DNA of 62,295 nucleotides from Streptomyces albicerus (GTDB taxonomy: Bacteria; Actinomycetota; Actinomycetes; Streptomycetales; Streptomycetaceae). Both the position numbers and the translations under genes were made by a program. Shown one piece after another: positions 8,564 to 16,754 of this stretch. Each line of letters opens with the position of its first letter. Within the stretch, counting starts at the first letter, position 1. The notes under the pieces were generated by a model. It did no database searches and was not told the origin of the DNA. It worked only from the letters and a program-made list of their open reading frames with translations. The stretch is taken from the NCBI RefSeq assembly GCF_008905045.1, contig NZ_VWMY01000010.1:139348-201642 (forward strand), written 5' to 3'.

Positions 8564-9595
8564 TCAGCGCTCCACGATGCGGTCGAACTGTGTGGTGGTG
8601 TGCCGCAGATGGGCCACCAGCTCCTCGCCGACCTTCGGCTCCGGGGCGTCCGACGGCACGAAGAGGATCGAGACCTGCATGTGCGGGGGCTCCGCGAACC
8701 AGCGCTGCTTGCCGCCCCAGACGAACGGCGAGAGGTTCCGGTTGACCGTGGCGAGGCCGGCCCGGGCGACGCCCTTGGCGCGCGGCATGACGCCGTGCAG
8801 GGCCTTCGGAGCCTCAAGGCCCACCCCGTGCGACGTCCCGCCCGCCACGACCACCAGCCAGCCGTCCGATGCGACCTTCTGCTGGCGGTAGCCGAAGCGG
8901 TCGCCCTTGGAGACGGGCGTGACGTCCAGGACGGCTCCGCGGTACTCCGTCGCCTCGTGGTCGCCCAGCCACAGCCGGGTGCCGATGCGGGCGCGGAAGT
9001 GTGTCTGCGGGAACTGCTGCTGCAGCCGGGCGAGCTCCTCGGCCTTGAGGTGGCTGACGAACATGGTGTGCAGCGGCAGCCGGGCCGCGCGCAGCCGGTC
9101 CATCCAGCCGATGACCTCCTCGACGGCGTCCGAGCCGTCGGTGCGGTCCAGCGGCAGGTGGATCGCGAAGCCCTCGAGCCGCACGTTCTCTATGGCGGCG
9201 TGGAGCTGGGGCAGATCGCGCTCGCTCACACCGTGCCGCTTCATGGAGGACATGACCTCGATGACGACGCGGGCGCCCACGAGGCCGTAGACCCCGTCGA
9301 CCGACGACACGGAGCGGATGACCCGGTCGGGCAGCGGCACGGGCTCCTCGCCCCGTCTGAACGGCGTCAGCACCAACAGGTCGCCGCCGAACCAGTCCTT
9401 GATCCGCGCGGCCTCGTACGTCGTGCCGACGGCCAGGACGTCGGAGCCCATGCGGGTGGCCTCGTCCGCGAGCCGCTCGTGGCCGAAGCCGTAGCCGTTG
9501 CCCTTGCAGACGGGGACGAGCCCTGGGAACCGCTCGGACACGTGCTTGTGGTGCGCCCGCCAGCGCGCGGTGTCGACGTAGAGGGTGAGCGCCAT
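8564..9595 (-). CDS. Alanine racemase-like PLP enzyme, 343 aa
   Basis: A fold-type III PLP protein. LVPVCKGNGYGFG near residue 30 matches the lysine motif of alanine racemase (usually VKADAYGHG), followed by a TIM-barrel pattern (LAVGTTYEA, GFAIHLPLDR, GTRLWLGD) and a small C-terminal domain where GYRQQK aligns roughly with the region of the second catalytic tyrosine. It is about 30 residues shorter than housekeeping Alr and diverges at many core positions, so it may not be the cell's main racemase. It lies 65 bp downstream of femX on the same strand, which suggests a role in peptidoglycan precursor or bridge metabolism. Substrate is uncertain. Confidence 0.75.
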   Translation of the reverse strand: MALTLYVDTARWRAHHKHVSERFPGLVPVCKGNGYGFGHERLADEATRMGSDVLAVGTTYEAARIKDWFGGDLLVLTPFRRGEEPVPLPDRVIRSVSSVDGVYGLVGARVVIEVMSSMKRHGVSERDLPQLHAAIENVRLEGFAIHLPLDRTDGSDAVEEVIGWMDRLRAARLPLHTMFVSHLKAEELARLQQQFPQTHFRARIGTRLWLGDHEATEYRGAVLDVTPVSKGDRFGYRQQKVASDGWLVVVAGGTSHGVGLEAPKALHGVMPRAKGVARAGLATVNRNLSPFVWGGKQRWFAEPPHMQVSILFVPSDAPEPKVGEELVAHLRHTTTQFDRIVER

Positions 9596-9660
9596 GGCCG
9601 GACCTGGAACCTTTCTCGTGGCTGCGGTGTATCAGAGGTATGAAGGCGAATTCTGGTGCG

Positions 9661-10782
9661 TCAGCGGCGCGACATGTAGATGTCGAGCGCCTTGTGGAGC
9701 AGCTTGTTGAGTGGGAAGTCCCACTCGCCGAGGTATTCGGCGGCCTGCCCGCCGGTGCCCACCTTGAACTGGATGAGGCCGAAGAGGTGGTCGGTCTCAT
9801 CCAGCGAGTCGGAGATGCCGCGCAGGTCGTAGACGGTGGCGCCGAGCGCGTAGGCATCGCGCAGCATCCGCCACTGCATCGCGTTCGAGGGCCGGACCTC
9901 ACGCCCGATGTTGTCGGAGGCGCCGTAGGAGTACCAGACGTGCCCACCGACGACCAGCATCGTCGCGGCGGACAGGTTCACCCCGTCGTGCCGGGCGAAG
10001 TACAGCCGCATGCGGTTGGGGTCCTCGGTGTTGAGGGCCGTCCACATACGCTGGAAATACGAGAGCGGGCGGGGCCGGAAGTGGTCGCGCACAGCGGTGA
10101 TCTCGTAGAGGCGCTGCCACTCCTCCAAGTCGTGGTAGCCGCCCTGGACGACCTCGACGCCGGCCTTCTCGGCCTTCTTGATGTTGCGCCGCCACAGCTG
10201 GTTGAAGCCCTTGTGGACGTCCTCCAACGACCGGTTGGCAAGCGGCACCTGGTAGACGTAGCGGGGCTGTACGTCGCCGAAGCCGGCTCCGCCGTCCTCG
10301 CCCTGCTGCCAGCCCATGCGGCGCAGCCGGTCGGCGACCTCGAAGGCGCGCGGCTCGATGAAGTCGGCCTCGATGTCGCGCAGGCGCTTCACGTCCGGGT
10401 CCTGGATGCCCTTCTTGATCGAAGCGGCCTCCCAGCGCCGGATGATCACCGGAGGACCCATCTTCACGGAGAAGGCGCCCTGCTGCTTGAGGTGCGCGAG
10501 CATCGGATCCAGCCATTCGGTCAGATTCGGCGCGAACCAGTTGATGACCGGGCCCTCGGGCAAATAGGCGAGGTAGCGCTTGATCTTGGGCAACTGCCGG
10601 TACAGCACAAGACCCGCGCCGACCATCTCGCCGGTCCTGTCGTCGAACCATCCGAGGTTCTCGGAGCGCCACTCCGCCTTGACGTCGGCCCATGCCGGGA
10701 CCTGCATGTGACTAGCCGCGGGCAGACTCTGGATGTACGCCAGATGCTGCTCTCGGCTGATGGTCCTCAGGGTCAGACTCAT
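9661..10782 (-). CDS. femX: FemX-type lipid II:glycine glycyltransferase, 373 aa
   Basis: A FemABX-family peptidyltransferase that adds the first amino acid of the interpeptide bridge from aminoacyl-tRNA to lipid II; Streptomyces walls carry one glycine on LL-diaminopimelate. Visible features are two GNAT-like halves, LWRRNIKKAEKAGVEV (about 205) and the C-terminal GATVYDLRGISDSLDETDHLFGLIQFKVGTGG block typical of FemX. The ATG at 10780-10782 has GAGGAG upstream; long upstream extensions of the frame are unsupported. It starts a two-gene operon with the alanine-racemase-like gene. Confidence 0.9.
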   Translation of the reverse strand: MSLTLRTISREQHLAYIQSLPAASHMQVPAWADVKAEWRSENLGWFDDRTGEMVGAGLVLYRQLPKIKRYLAYLPEGPVINWFAPNLTEWLDPMLAHLKQQGAFSVKMGPPVIIRRWEAASIKKGIQDPDVKRLRDIEADFIEPRAFEVADRLRRMGWQQGEDGGAGFGDVQPRYVYQVPLANRSLEDVHKGFNQLWRRNIKKAEKAGVEVVQGGYHDLEEWQRLYEITAVRDHFRPRPLSYFQRMWTALNTEDPNRMRLYFARHDGVNLSAATMLVVGGHVWYSYGASDNIGREVRPSNAMQWRMLRDAYALGATVYDLRGISDSLDETDHLFGLIQFKVGTGGQAAEYLGEWDFPLNKLLHKALDIYMSRR

Positions 10783-10994
10783 TCGGGGCGCTCCTCGGGC
10801 TGGTGTGTCCCCATGGGTACAGGGGCTCCGGCTCTCGCGCCGAAGCCTACTGCGCCCTGCGAGCGCCCCGTCTGGCCGTATGGAACCTTGGCCCCGGCCG
10901 ATACGCGGCCGGGGCGCCTGGAGGTGTTGTCCGGCCATGGGGCCGGGAGTTGGGAAAGCCGCGGGCCGACGGCTCCCGTGGACCCAAGCGGCGG

Positions 10995-11309
10995 TCAGCC
11001 GATGACGCCGCCGAAGAGCCCGCCGTGCGCCATGCCGAGGAGGAAGCCGACGCCCGCGGCACCGAGACCCAGGATCAGCCCGAAGCGTTCCCTGGTCGTC
11101 ACGGAGACGAACTGCCCGGCGGCCCCGGTGAGGATGCCCACCAGCCCCGTCCATGAGCTGAGCAGATGGAGGTGGTGGAACATCGCCGTGGTGAAGGAGA
11201 CCGCTCCGAGCACCAGCGTCACGGCGAGCAGGGTGTCCTGGAGCGGATGGGGCTTGTGGTCGGTGGCGAGCAGGGAACCGACGGTGTTGGGTCGCAATGC
11301 CTGTGCCAT
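10995..11309 (-). CDS. Small integral membrane protein, 104 aa
   Basis: Starts MAQALRPNTVGSLLATDHKP at an ATG with AGGAGG 9 nt upstream. Three to four hydrophobic segments follow (LLAVTLVLGAVSFTTAMF, GLVGILTGAAGQFV, FGLILGLGAAGVGFLLGMA). No enzymatic motif is visible and I do not recognise a named family. It is divergent from the rpsF operon, with a 276-bp region between that must hold both promoters. Confidence 0.75.
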   Translation of the reverse strand: MAQALRPNTVGSLLATDHKPHPLQDTLLAVTLVLGAVSFTTAMFHHLHLLSSWTGLVGILTGAAGQFVSVTTRERFGLILGLGAAGVGFLLGMAHGGLFGGVIG

Positions 11310-11390
11310 GGGGCACCTCCTGCGGAAGGCGGCGCATCGTAGCGCCATACACACCCGATGTGTACAGATTGACGGTCCCCGGCCCCCGAT

Positions 11391-11420
11391 TTCAACCGGA
11401 AGCCGGTGTGCGGGTAGTCT
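11391..11420 (+). promoter_or_regulatory. Possible rpsF promoter
   Basis: TTCAAC (11391-11396), an 18-bp spacer and TAGTCT (11415-11420) fit a vegetative streptomycete promoter. Only a weak -35; other starts closer to rpsF are possible. Confidence 0.35.
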
Positions 11421-11585
11421 GTACCGTCTGCACCGGTGTCTGCCCAGGCCACGACACGATCCCCCGCTCAGTTCGCTGATCGGCGGGCCCGATTGTCAGT
11501 GGCGGCCGATACCGTTGCGTACGCATCACAACCCTCCTGCCACGGAACGACCGTGGCCGTTGAGTCCAAAGGAGGTGGGTTCCAC

Positions 11586-11876
11586 ATGCGTCACTACGAG
11601 GTGATGGTCATCCTCGACCCCGATCTCGAGGAGCGCGCTGTCTCTCCGCTGATCGAGAACTTCCTCTCCGTCGTCCGCGAGGGCAACGGAAAGGTCGAGA
11701 AGGTCGACACCTGGGGCCGTCGTCGTCTCGCGTACGAGATCAAGAAGAAGCCCGAGGGCATCTACTCGGTCATCGACCTGCAGGCCGAGCCTGCGGTCGT
11801 CAAGGAGCTCGACCGCCAGATGAACCTGAACGAGTCGGTCCTCCGGACCAAGGTCCTCCGTCCCGAGACCCACTGA
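11586..11876 (+). CDS. rpsF: 30S ribosomal protein S6, 96 aa
   Basis: [19 protein letters not shown] and the C-terminal [16 protein letters not shown] are diagnostic of S6, which pairs with S18 on the 30S platform. The ATG at 11586 has AAAGGAGGTGG upstream; 150 nt of in-frame sequence before it lacks a better start. First gene of the rpsF-ssb-rpsR-rplI operon, 77 bp before ssb. Confidence 0.97.
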   Translation: MRHYEVMVILDPDLEERAVSPLIENFLSVVREGNGKVEKVDTWGRRRLAYEIKKKPEGIYSVIDLQAEPAVVKELDRQMNLNESVLRTKVLRPETH

Positions 11877-11953
11877 GCTTTCCGCTCAGCTGATCTCGGA
11901 CAACGAGTAGCAGCACAAGCAGCCAGCAGCAAACCCGCCGAGAGGTTCCCCCA

Positions 11954-12559
11954 ATGGCAGGCGAGACCGTCATCACGGTCGTCGGCAATCTTGTCGACGA
12001 CCCCGAGCTGCGCTTCACCCCTTCCGGTGCGGCGGTCGCGAAGTTCCGCGTCGCGTCCACTCCCCGCACCTTCGACCGTCAGACCAATGAGTGGAAGGAC
12101 GGCGAGAGCCTGTTCCTGACCTGCTCGGTCTGGCGTCAGGCGGCGGAGAACGTCGCCGAGTCGCTCCAGCGAGGCATGCGCGTCATCGTGCAGGGCCGGC
12201 TGAAGCAGCGGTCCTACGAGGACCGTGAGGGCGTCAAGCGCACGGTCTACGAGCTGGACGTCGAGGAAGTCGGCGCCAGCCTGAAGAACGCCACGGCCAA
12301 GGTCACCAAGACCACCGGTCGAGGCGGCCAGGGCGGTTACGGCGGCGGTGGCGGCGGCCAGCAGGGCGGCGGCTGGGGCGGAGGCCCCGGCGGCGGTCAG
12401 CAGCAGGGCGGCGGCGCTCCCGCCGACGACCCCTGGGCGACCAGCGCTCCTGCCGGCGGCGGCCAGCAGGGCGGCGGCGGTGGCTGGGGCGGAAGCTCCG
12501 GCGGCTCCGGCGGCTCTGGTGGTTCTGGCGGCGGCTACTCGGACGAGCCCCCCTTCTAG
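11954..12559 (+). CDS. ssb: Single-stranded DNA-binding protein, 201 aa
   Basis: The N-terminal OB-fold (1-110) begins [20 protein letters not shown] and includes [14 protein letters not shown] long Gly/Gln-rich linker (115-190) is followed by the acidic tip YSDEPPF that recruits partner proteins. Its place between rpsF and rpsR marks it as the essential SsbA type rather than the shorter paralogue. AGAGG precedes the start. Confidence 0.96.
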   Translation: MAGETVITVVGNLVDDPELRFTPSGAAVAKFRVASTPRTFDRQTNEWKDGESLFLTCSVWRQAAENVAESLQRGMRVIVQGRLKQRSYEDREGVKRTVYELDVEEVGASLKNATAKVTKTTGRGGQGGYGGGGGGQQGGGWGGGPGGGQQQGGGAPADDPWATSAPAGGGQQGGGGGWGGSSGGSGGSGGSGGGYSDEPPF

Positions 12560-12616
12560 CCCCAGGGCTGAGGGTGGGCCGTACCCACACTTCTTGATCA
12601 CACAGGAGAAACACCC

Positions 12617-12853
12617 ATGGCGAAGCCGCCTGTGCGCAAGCCGAAGAAGAAGGTCTGCGCTTTCTGCAAGGACAAGGTCACGTACGTGGACTACAAGGAC
12701 ACGAACATGCTGCGGAAGTTCATTTCCGACCGCGGCAAGATCCGTGCCCGCCGCGTGACCGGCAACTGCACGCAGCACCAGCGTGACGTCGCCACGGCCG
12801 TGAAGAACAGCCGTGAGATGGCGCTGCTGCCCTACACCTCCACCGCGCGATAA
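12617..12853 (+). CDS. rpsR: 30S ribosomal protein S18, 78 aa
   Basis: S18 core: [20 protein letters not shown] and the C-terminal MALLPYTS. It has CAFCKDK and NCTQHQ cysteines, so it is probably the zinc-type (C+) S18; streptomycetes often have a second, zinc-free copy elsewhere. AGGAG precedes the ATG. Operon with ssb and rplI. Confidence 0.96.
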   Translation: MAKPPVRKPKKKVCAFCKDKVTYVDYKDTNMLRKFISDRGKIRARRVTGNCTQHQRDVATAVKNSREMALLPYTSTAR

Positions 12854-12871
12854 GGGAAGGGTGACCGACAC

Positions 12872-13318
12872 ATGAAGATCATCCTCACCCACGAGGTCTC
12901 CGGCCTCGGTGCCGCGGGCGACGTCGTCGACGTCAAGGACGGTTACGCTCGCAACTACCTGATCCCGCGGAACTTCGCGATCCGCTGGACCAAGGGCGGC
13001 GAGAAGGACGTCGAGCAGATCCGTCGTGCTCGCAAGATCCACGAGATCGCGACCATCGAGCAGGCCAACGAGATCAAGGCCCGCCTCGAAGGCGTCAAGG
13101 TCCGCCTGGCCGTCCGCTCCGGCGACGCCGGTCGTCTCTTCGGTTCCGTCACCCCGGCCGACATCGCCTCGGCGATCAAGGCTTCCGGTGGCCCCGAGGT
13201 CGACAAGCGCCGCATCGAGCTGGGCTCGCCCATCAAGACGCTGGGCGCCCACGAGACGTCCGTGCGTCTGCACCCCGAGGTTGCCGCCAAGGTCAACATC
13301 GAGGTCGTCGCGGCCTGA
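12872..13318 (+). CDS. rplI: 50S ribosomal protein L9, 148 aa
   Basis: The N-domain [30 protein letters not shown] is the L9 signature. A long connecting helix and C-terminal domain ([13 protein letters not shown]) follow. It starts 18 bp after rpsR and ends the operon before a strong hairpin terminator. Confidence 0.97.
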   Translation: MKIILTHEVSGLGAAGDVVDVKDGYARNYLIPRNFAIRWTKGGEKDVEQIRRARKIHEIATIEQANEIKARLEGVKVRLAVRSGDAGRLFGSVTPADIASAIKASGGPEVDKRRIELGSPIKTLGAHETSVRLHPEVAAKVNIEVVAA

Positions 13319-13341
13319 CCGCTGCGCTCGGCATAGCTGAG

Positions 13342-13375
13342 AGAAGGGCCGCACCCGCTGGGGTGCGGCCCTTCT
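13342..13375 (+). terminator. Terminator of the rpsF-rplI operon
   Basis: A 15-bp perfect stem (13342-13356 with 13361-13375), 4-nt loop, followed by TCGTTT, which runs into a parS site. It may also serve the convergent MATE gene. Confidence 0.85.
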
Positions 13376-13377
13376 TC

Positions 13378-13391
13378 GTTTCACGTGAAAC
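13378..13391. promoter_or_regulatory. parS: parS site (perfect)
   Basis: Exact GTTTCACGTGAAAC immediately after the rplI terminator. Confidence 0.93.
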
Positions 13392-13405
13392 GGGCAGCAC
13401 ACGGT

Positions 13406-13419
13406 GTTTCACGTGAAAC
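13406..13419. promoter_or_regulatory. parS: parS site (perfect)
   Basis: Exact 14-mer 28 bp from the previous site and 2 bp beyond the stop of the MATE gene. Confidence 0.93.
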
Positions 13420-13421
13420 AG

Positions 13422-14765
13422 TCAGCGCGTGGCGCCCGTGACGATCCAGCGGCCCGAGCGGGAGCGGATCCACAGGGTCAGCATCCGCATGGTCATCATC
13501 AGGGTCATCGCTCCCCAGAGCGCGGTCAGCCCGCCGCCGAACACAGGCACAAGCAGCGCCACCGGAGCGAAGACCGCAAGAGTGAGCAGCATGGCCCACG
13601 CGAGATACGGGCCGTCCCCCGCGCCCATCAGTACGCCGTCCAGGACGAAGACGATGCCGCAGATCGGCTGGGAGAGCGCCACGATGAGCAGGGCGGGCAG
13701 CGCAGTGTCCTGGACAACCGAGTCGCTGGTGAAGAGCGGGAGAAACAGGGTGCGGCTGACGATCACCAGCCCGCCGAGCACAACGCCGACGGCGATGCCC
13801 CACTCCACCATGCGGCGGCAGGCCTCACGGGCTCCCTGGGCGTCGCCCGCGCCGAGATAACGGCCGATGATGGCTTGTCCCGCGATGGCGATGGCGTCGA
13901 GGGCGAAGGCGAGCAGGCTCCACAGGGACAGGATGATCTGATGCGCGGCGACGTCTGTGTCTCCGAGGCGGGCGGCGACGGCGGTGGCGGTCATCAGGAT
14001 CGCGCGCAACGAGAGGGTGCGAACCAGCAGTGGTGCGCCGGCCTGAGCGCTCGCGCGTATGCCTGCCTTGTCGGGCCGCAAGGACGCCCCGTGCTTCCGT
14101 GCTCCGCGGACGACCACGAAGAGGTACACCGCGGCCATGCCGCACTGGGCGATGACGGTGCCCCAGGCGGAGCCGGCGATGCCGAGGTCCGCGCCGTAGA
14201 CGAGACCCACGTTGAGTGCGCCGTTGGCGACGAAGCCCGCGATGGCGACGTAGAGCGGTGTCTTCGTGTCCTGCAGGCCACGCAGGACACCGGTGGCGGC
14301 GAGGACGACGAGCATCGCGGGGATGCCGAGCGCCGAGATGCGCAGATAGGTGATGGCGTAGGGAGCGGCGGTGTCCGATGCGCCGAAGAGCTCCACCAGA
14401 CCGGGTGCGGTGGGCAGGACGATGGCGATGACGGCGGCGCCGAGCAGCAGGGCGAGCCAGATGCCGTCCATGCCCTGCCGGATCGCGGCCTGGAGGTCGC
14501 CCGCGCCGACCCGCCGGGCGACGGCGGCCGTGGTGGCGTACGCGAGGAAGACGAAGATGCTGACGGCTGTGGCGAGGAGGGCCGAGGCGACACCGAGACC
14601 GGCGAGTTGCGCGGTGCCGAGATGGCCGACGATGGCGGTGTCGGCCATCAGGAAGAGAGGCTCGGCGATGAGTGCGCCGAAAGCCGGAACGGCCAGCGCG
14701 ACGATCTCTCGGTCGTGCCGACGCCGGGCGGCCTTGGGTGCCGCGGGAGCCTGTGTCATGGGCAT
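13422..14765 (-). CDS. MATE-family efflux transporter, 447 aa
   Basis: Twelve membrane segments in two MatE halves (AFGALIAEPLFLMADTAIVGHLGTAQLAGLG at the N-terminus and GQAIIGRYLGAGDAQGAR in the second half), fitting DinF/NorM-type cation-coupled drug exporters. ATG codons at 14765 and 14759 are both possible; GGAAGA 8 nt before 14765 favours that one. It is convergent with rplI and divergent from dnaB. The substrate is not evident. Confidence 0.88.
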   Translation of the reverse strand: MPMTQAPAAPKAARRRHDREIVALAVPAFGALIAEPLFLMADTAIVGHLGTAQLAGLGVASALLATAVSIFVFLAYATTAAVARRVGAGDLQAAIRQGMDGIWLALLLGAAVIAIVLPTAPGLVELFGASDTAAPYAITYLRISALGIPAMLVVLAATGVLRGLQDTKTPLYVAIAGFVANGALNVGLVYGADLGIAGSAWGTVIAQCGMAAVYLFVVVRGARKHGASLRPDKAGIRASAQAGAPLLVRTLSLRAILMTATAVAARLGDTDVAAHQIILSLWSLLAFALDAIAIAGQAIIGRYLGAGDAQGAREACRRMVEWGIAVGVVLGGLVIVSRTLFLPLFTSDSVVQDTALPALLIVALSQPICGIVFVLDGVLMGAGDGPYLAWAMLLTLAVFAPVALLVPVFGGGLTALWGAMTLMMTMRMLTLWIRSRSGRWIVTGATR

Positions 14766-14882
14766 CAATCTAATCTTCCACAGGTAAGAGATGCAACCTA
14801 GTAGAGACCCTTACTGGCAATCTTGTGTGGTGTGTTGCCCCGCGCCATTCGCGGCGATCTTGACCCGGCTGGGAAAGTTTTT

Positions 14883-15036
14883 CTTCTGCACAGCCGGTGG
14901 ACGGGATATAAGCAGGTCAGAGCGGGTGTGGAAAAGGGGCTGAGTGCTTGTTCACAGGCCTGTCCACCGGGTCGTGCACAGGTTTTGCCGGGTTCTCCAC
15001 AGCATCGGGGCCGTCGTCCACATGGCCTGTGGATAA
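14883..15036. promoter_or_regulatory. Cluster of DnaA-box-like sites upstream of dnaB
   Basis: Candidate boxes: TTCTGCACA (14884), TGTGGAAAA (14927), TTGTTCACA (14948), CTGTCCACC (14960), TCGTGCACA (14972), TTCTCCACA (14993), TCGTCCACA (15014) and TGTGGATAA (15028-15036, exact complement of TTATCCACA). Streptomyces boxes tolerate the first three positions and centre on TCCACA. Two clusters of DnaA boxes near oriC of S. coelicolor (called H24 and D78 after cosmids) are reported; this one probably corresponds to H24, which is my inference. Confidence 0.7.
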
Positions 15037-15041
15037 CCAGA

Positions 15042-15070
15042 TTGGCTGACGGTGCCCGCGGGCCTACCGT
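15042..15070 (+). promoter_or_regulatory. Probable dnaB promoter
   Basis: TTGGCT (15042-15047), a 17-bp spacer and TACCGT (15065-15070) match the vegetative sigma consensus well. It begins 5 bp after the last DnaA box, so DnaA bound there could touch RNA polymerase. Confidence 0.5.
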
Positions 15071-15219
15071 GGTGCGGCGCCCGCTCCCTCCTCCGTCCTC
15101 GGAAACCTCGCAAAACCGACGCGTCAGAACCGGAGTTGGGCATCTCATTTGTCAGTGTCGTGCCGTAGGAATTGAGGGGCACGGCGAGATCCGCGCTGCG
15201 GACGGGAGGAGGTGGCCCG

Positions 15220-16698
15220 GTGAGTATTTCCGAGCCCTTGGACGATCCGTGGGCCGACAGCGGTCCCAGTGATCGTCTGCCCGCCTCCCGCCAGCGCCGC
15301 GACGGTGGCCGGGGCCGAGACGACCAGCACGACCGCGGTCCGGACGGCGGTGCCTGGGACGGCGGAGGTTCGTCCTTCGAGCGCGTGCCGCCGCAGGACC
15401 TGGACGCCGAACAGTCCGTCCTCGGCGGCATGCTGCTCTCGAAGGACGCCATCGCCGACGTCGTCGAGGTGCTCAAGGGTCACGACTTCTACCGGCCTGC
15501 CCACGAGACCATCTACAGCGCGATCCTCGACCTCTACGCGAAGGGCGAGCCGGCCGACCCGATCACGATCGCCGCCGAGCTCACCAAGCGCGGCGAGATC
15601 ACGAAGGTCGGCGGCGCGTCGTATCTGCACACTCTGGTCCAGACGGTTCCGACGGCGGCGAACGCCGAGTACTACGCGGAGATCGTCCACGAGCGCGCGG
15701 TGCTGCGTCGCCTGGTCGAGGCTGGTACACGCATCACGCAGATGGGTTACGCGGCCGACGGCGACGTGGACGAGATCGTCAACAGCGCCCAGGCCGAGAT
15801 CTACGCGGTCACCGAGCAGCGCACCACTGAGGACTATCTGCCGCTCGGCGACATCATGGAGGGCGCGCTCGACGAGATCGAGGCGATCGGCTCGCGGTCG
15901 GGGGAGATGACCGGTGTGCCAACCGGCTTCACCGACCTCGACCAGCTCACCAATGGCCTGCACCCGGGCCAGATGATCATCATCGCGGCCCGTCCCGCCA
16001 TGGGTAAGTCGACGCTGGCGCTGGACTTCGCACGGACCTGCTCGATCAAACACAACATGCCGAGCGTGATCTTCTCGCTCGAAATGGGCCGCAACGAGAT
16101 CGCGATGCGTCTGCTGTCCGCGGAGGCGCGCGTGGCCCTGCACCACATGCGGTCCGGCACGATGACCGACGAGGACTGGACCCGGCTTGCGCGCCGGATG
16201 CCGGACGTCTCAGCCGCCCCGCTCTACATCGACGACTCCCCGAACCTGTCGATGATGGAGATCCGCGCCAAGTGCCGCCGCCTCAAACAGCGCAGCGACC
16301 TGAAGCTGGTCGTCATCGACTATCTCCAGCTGATGCAGTCGGGCGGCTCCAAGCGGTCCGAGAGCCGGCAGCAGGAAGTCTCCGACATGTCGCGAAACCT
16401 GAAGCTGCTGGCCAAGGAGCTGGAGCTGCCGGTGATCGCGCTGTCCCAGCTGAACCGTGGCCCCGAGCAGCGCACGGACAAGAAGCCCATGGTCTCCGAC
16501 CTGCGTGAATCCGGGTCCATCGAGCAGGACGCGGACATGGTGATCCTCTTGCACCGCGAGGACGCGTACGAGAAGGAGTCGCCGCGCGCGGGCGAGGCGG
16601 ACATCATCGTGGGCAAGCACCGTAACGGCCCGACGGCCACGATCACGGTCGCCTTCCAGGGCCACTACTCACGCTTCGTGGACATGGCACAGACCTGA
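15220..16698 (+). CDS. dnaB: Replicative DNA helicase DnaB, 492 aa
   Basis: Hexameric 5'-3' helicase of the replication fork. A disordered charged N-terminus (1-50) is followed by the primase-interacting domain (VPPQDLDAEQSVLGGMLLS) and the RecA-like motor with Walker A AARPAMGKSTLAL (about 256), Walker B LVVIDYLQLM (about 364) and the C-terminal block SDLRESGSIEQDADMVILLHR. The GTG at 15220 has GGGAGGAGG 7 nt upstream. There is no intein, unlike some mycobacterial dnaB genes. The upstream region has DnaA boxes. Confidence 0.97.
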   Translation: MSISEPLDDPWADSGPSDRLPASRQRRDGGRGRDDQHDRGPDGGAWDGGGSSFERVPPQDLDAEQSVLGGMLLSKDAIADVVEVLKGHDFYRPAHETIYSAILDLYAKGEPADPITIAAELTKRGEITKVGGASYLHTLVQTVPTAANAEYYAEIVHERAVLRRLVEAGTRITQMGYAADGDVDEIVNSAQAEIYAVTEQRTTEDYLPLGDIMEGALDEIEAIGSRSGEMTGVPTGFTDLDQLTNGLHPGQMIIIAARPAMGKSTLALDFARTCSIKHNMPSVIFSLEMGRNEIAMRLLSAEARVALHHMRSGTMTDEDWTRLARRMPDVSAAPLYIDDSPNLSMMEIRAKCRRLKQRSDLKLVVIDYLQLMQSGGSKRSESRQQEVSDMSRNLKLLAKELELPVIALSQLNRGPEQRTDKKPMVSDLRESGSIEQDADMVILLHREDAYEKESPRAGEADIIVGKHRNGPTATITVAFQGHYSRFVDMAQT

Positions 16699-16754
16699 GC
16701 CGTCCGGGCACAAATGCGCTCGACGTGGGACGTCGGGGCAGGTGGACTTGGGCC

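Larger units (their letters stand above)
14766..15219. other. Divergent MATE/dnaB intergenic region with a DnaA-box cluster
   Basis: 454 bp. Between 14883 and 15036 there are about eight 9-mers resembling DnaA boxes; after them lies the probable dnaB promoter (15042-15070). The last 150 bp are the dnaB leader with no other clear signal. Confidence 0.6.

Noticed and set aside
9661..11352. FemX frame extended upstream to 563 codons
   Set aside because: The extension lacks family similarity, overlaps the small membrane gene in another frame, and a good GAGGAG site precedes the ATG at 10782.
11762..13402. A long antisense ORF across rpsF, ssb, rpsR and rplI
   Set aside because: A mirror of the GC-biased third positions of well-established genes; no start signals.
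15220..16698. An intein in dnaB
   Set aside because: Walker A and downstream motifs are contiguous and the protein has normal length.
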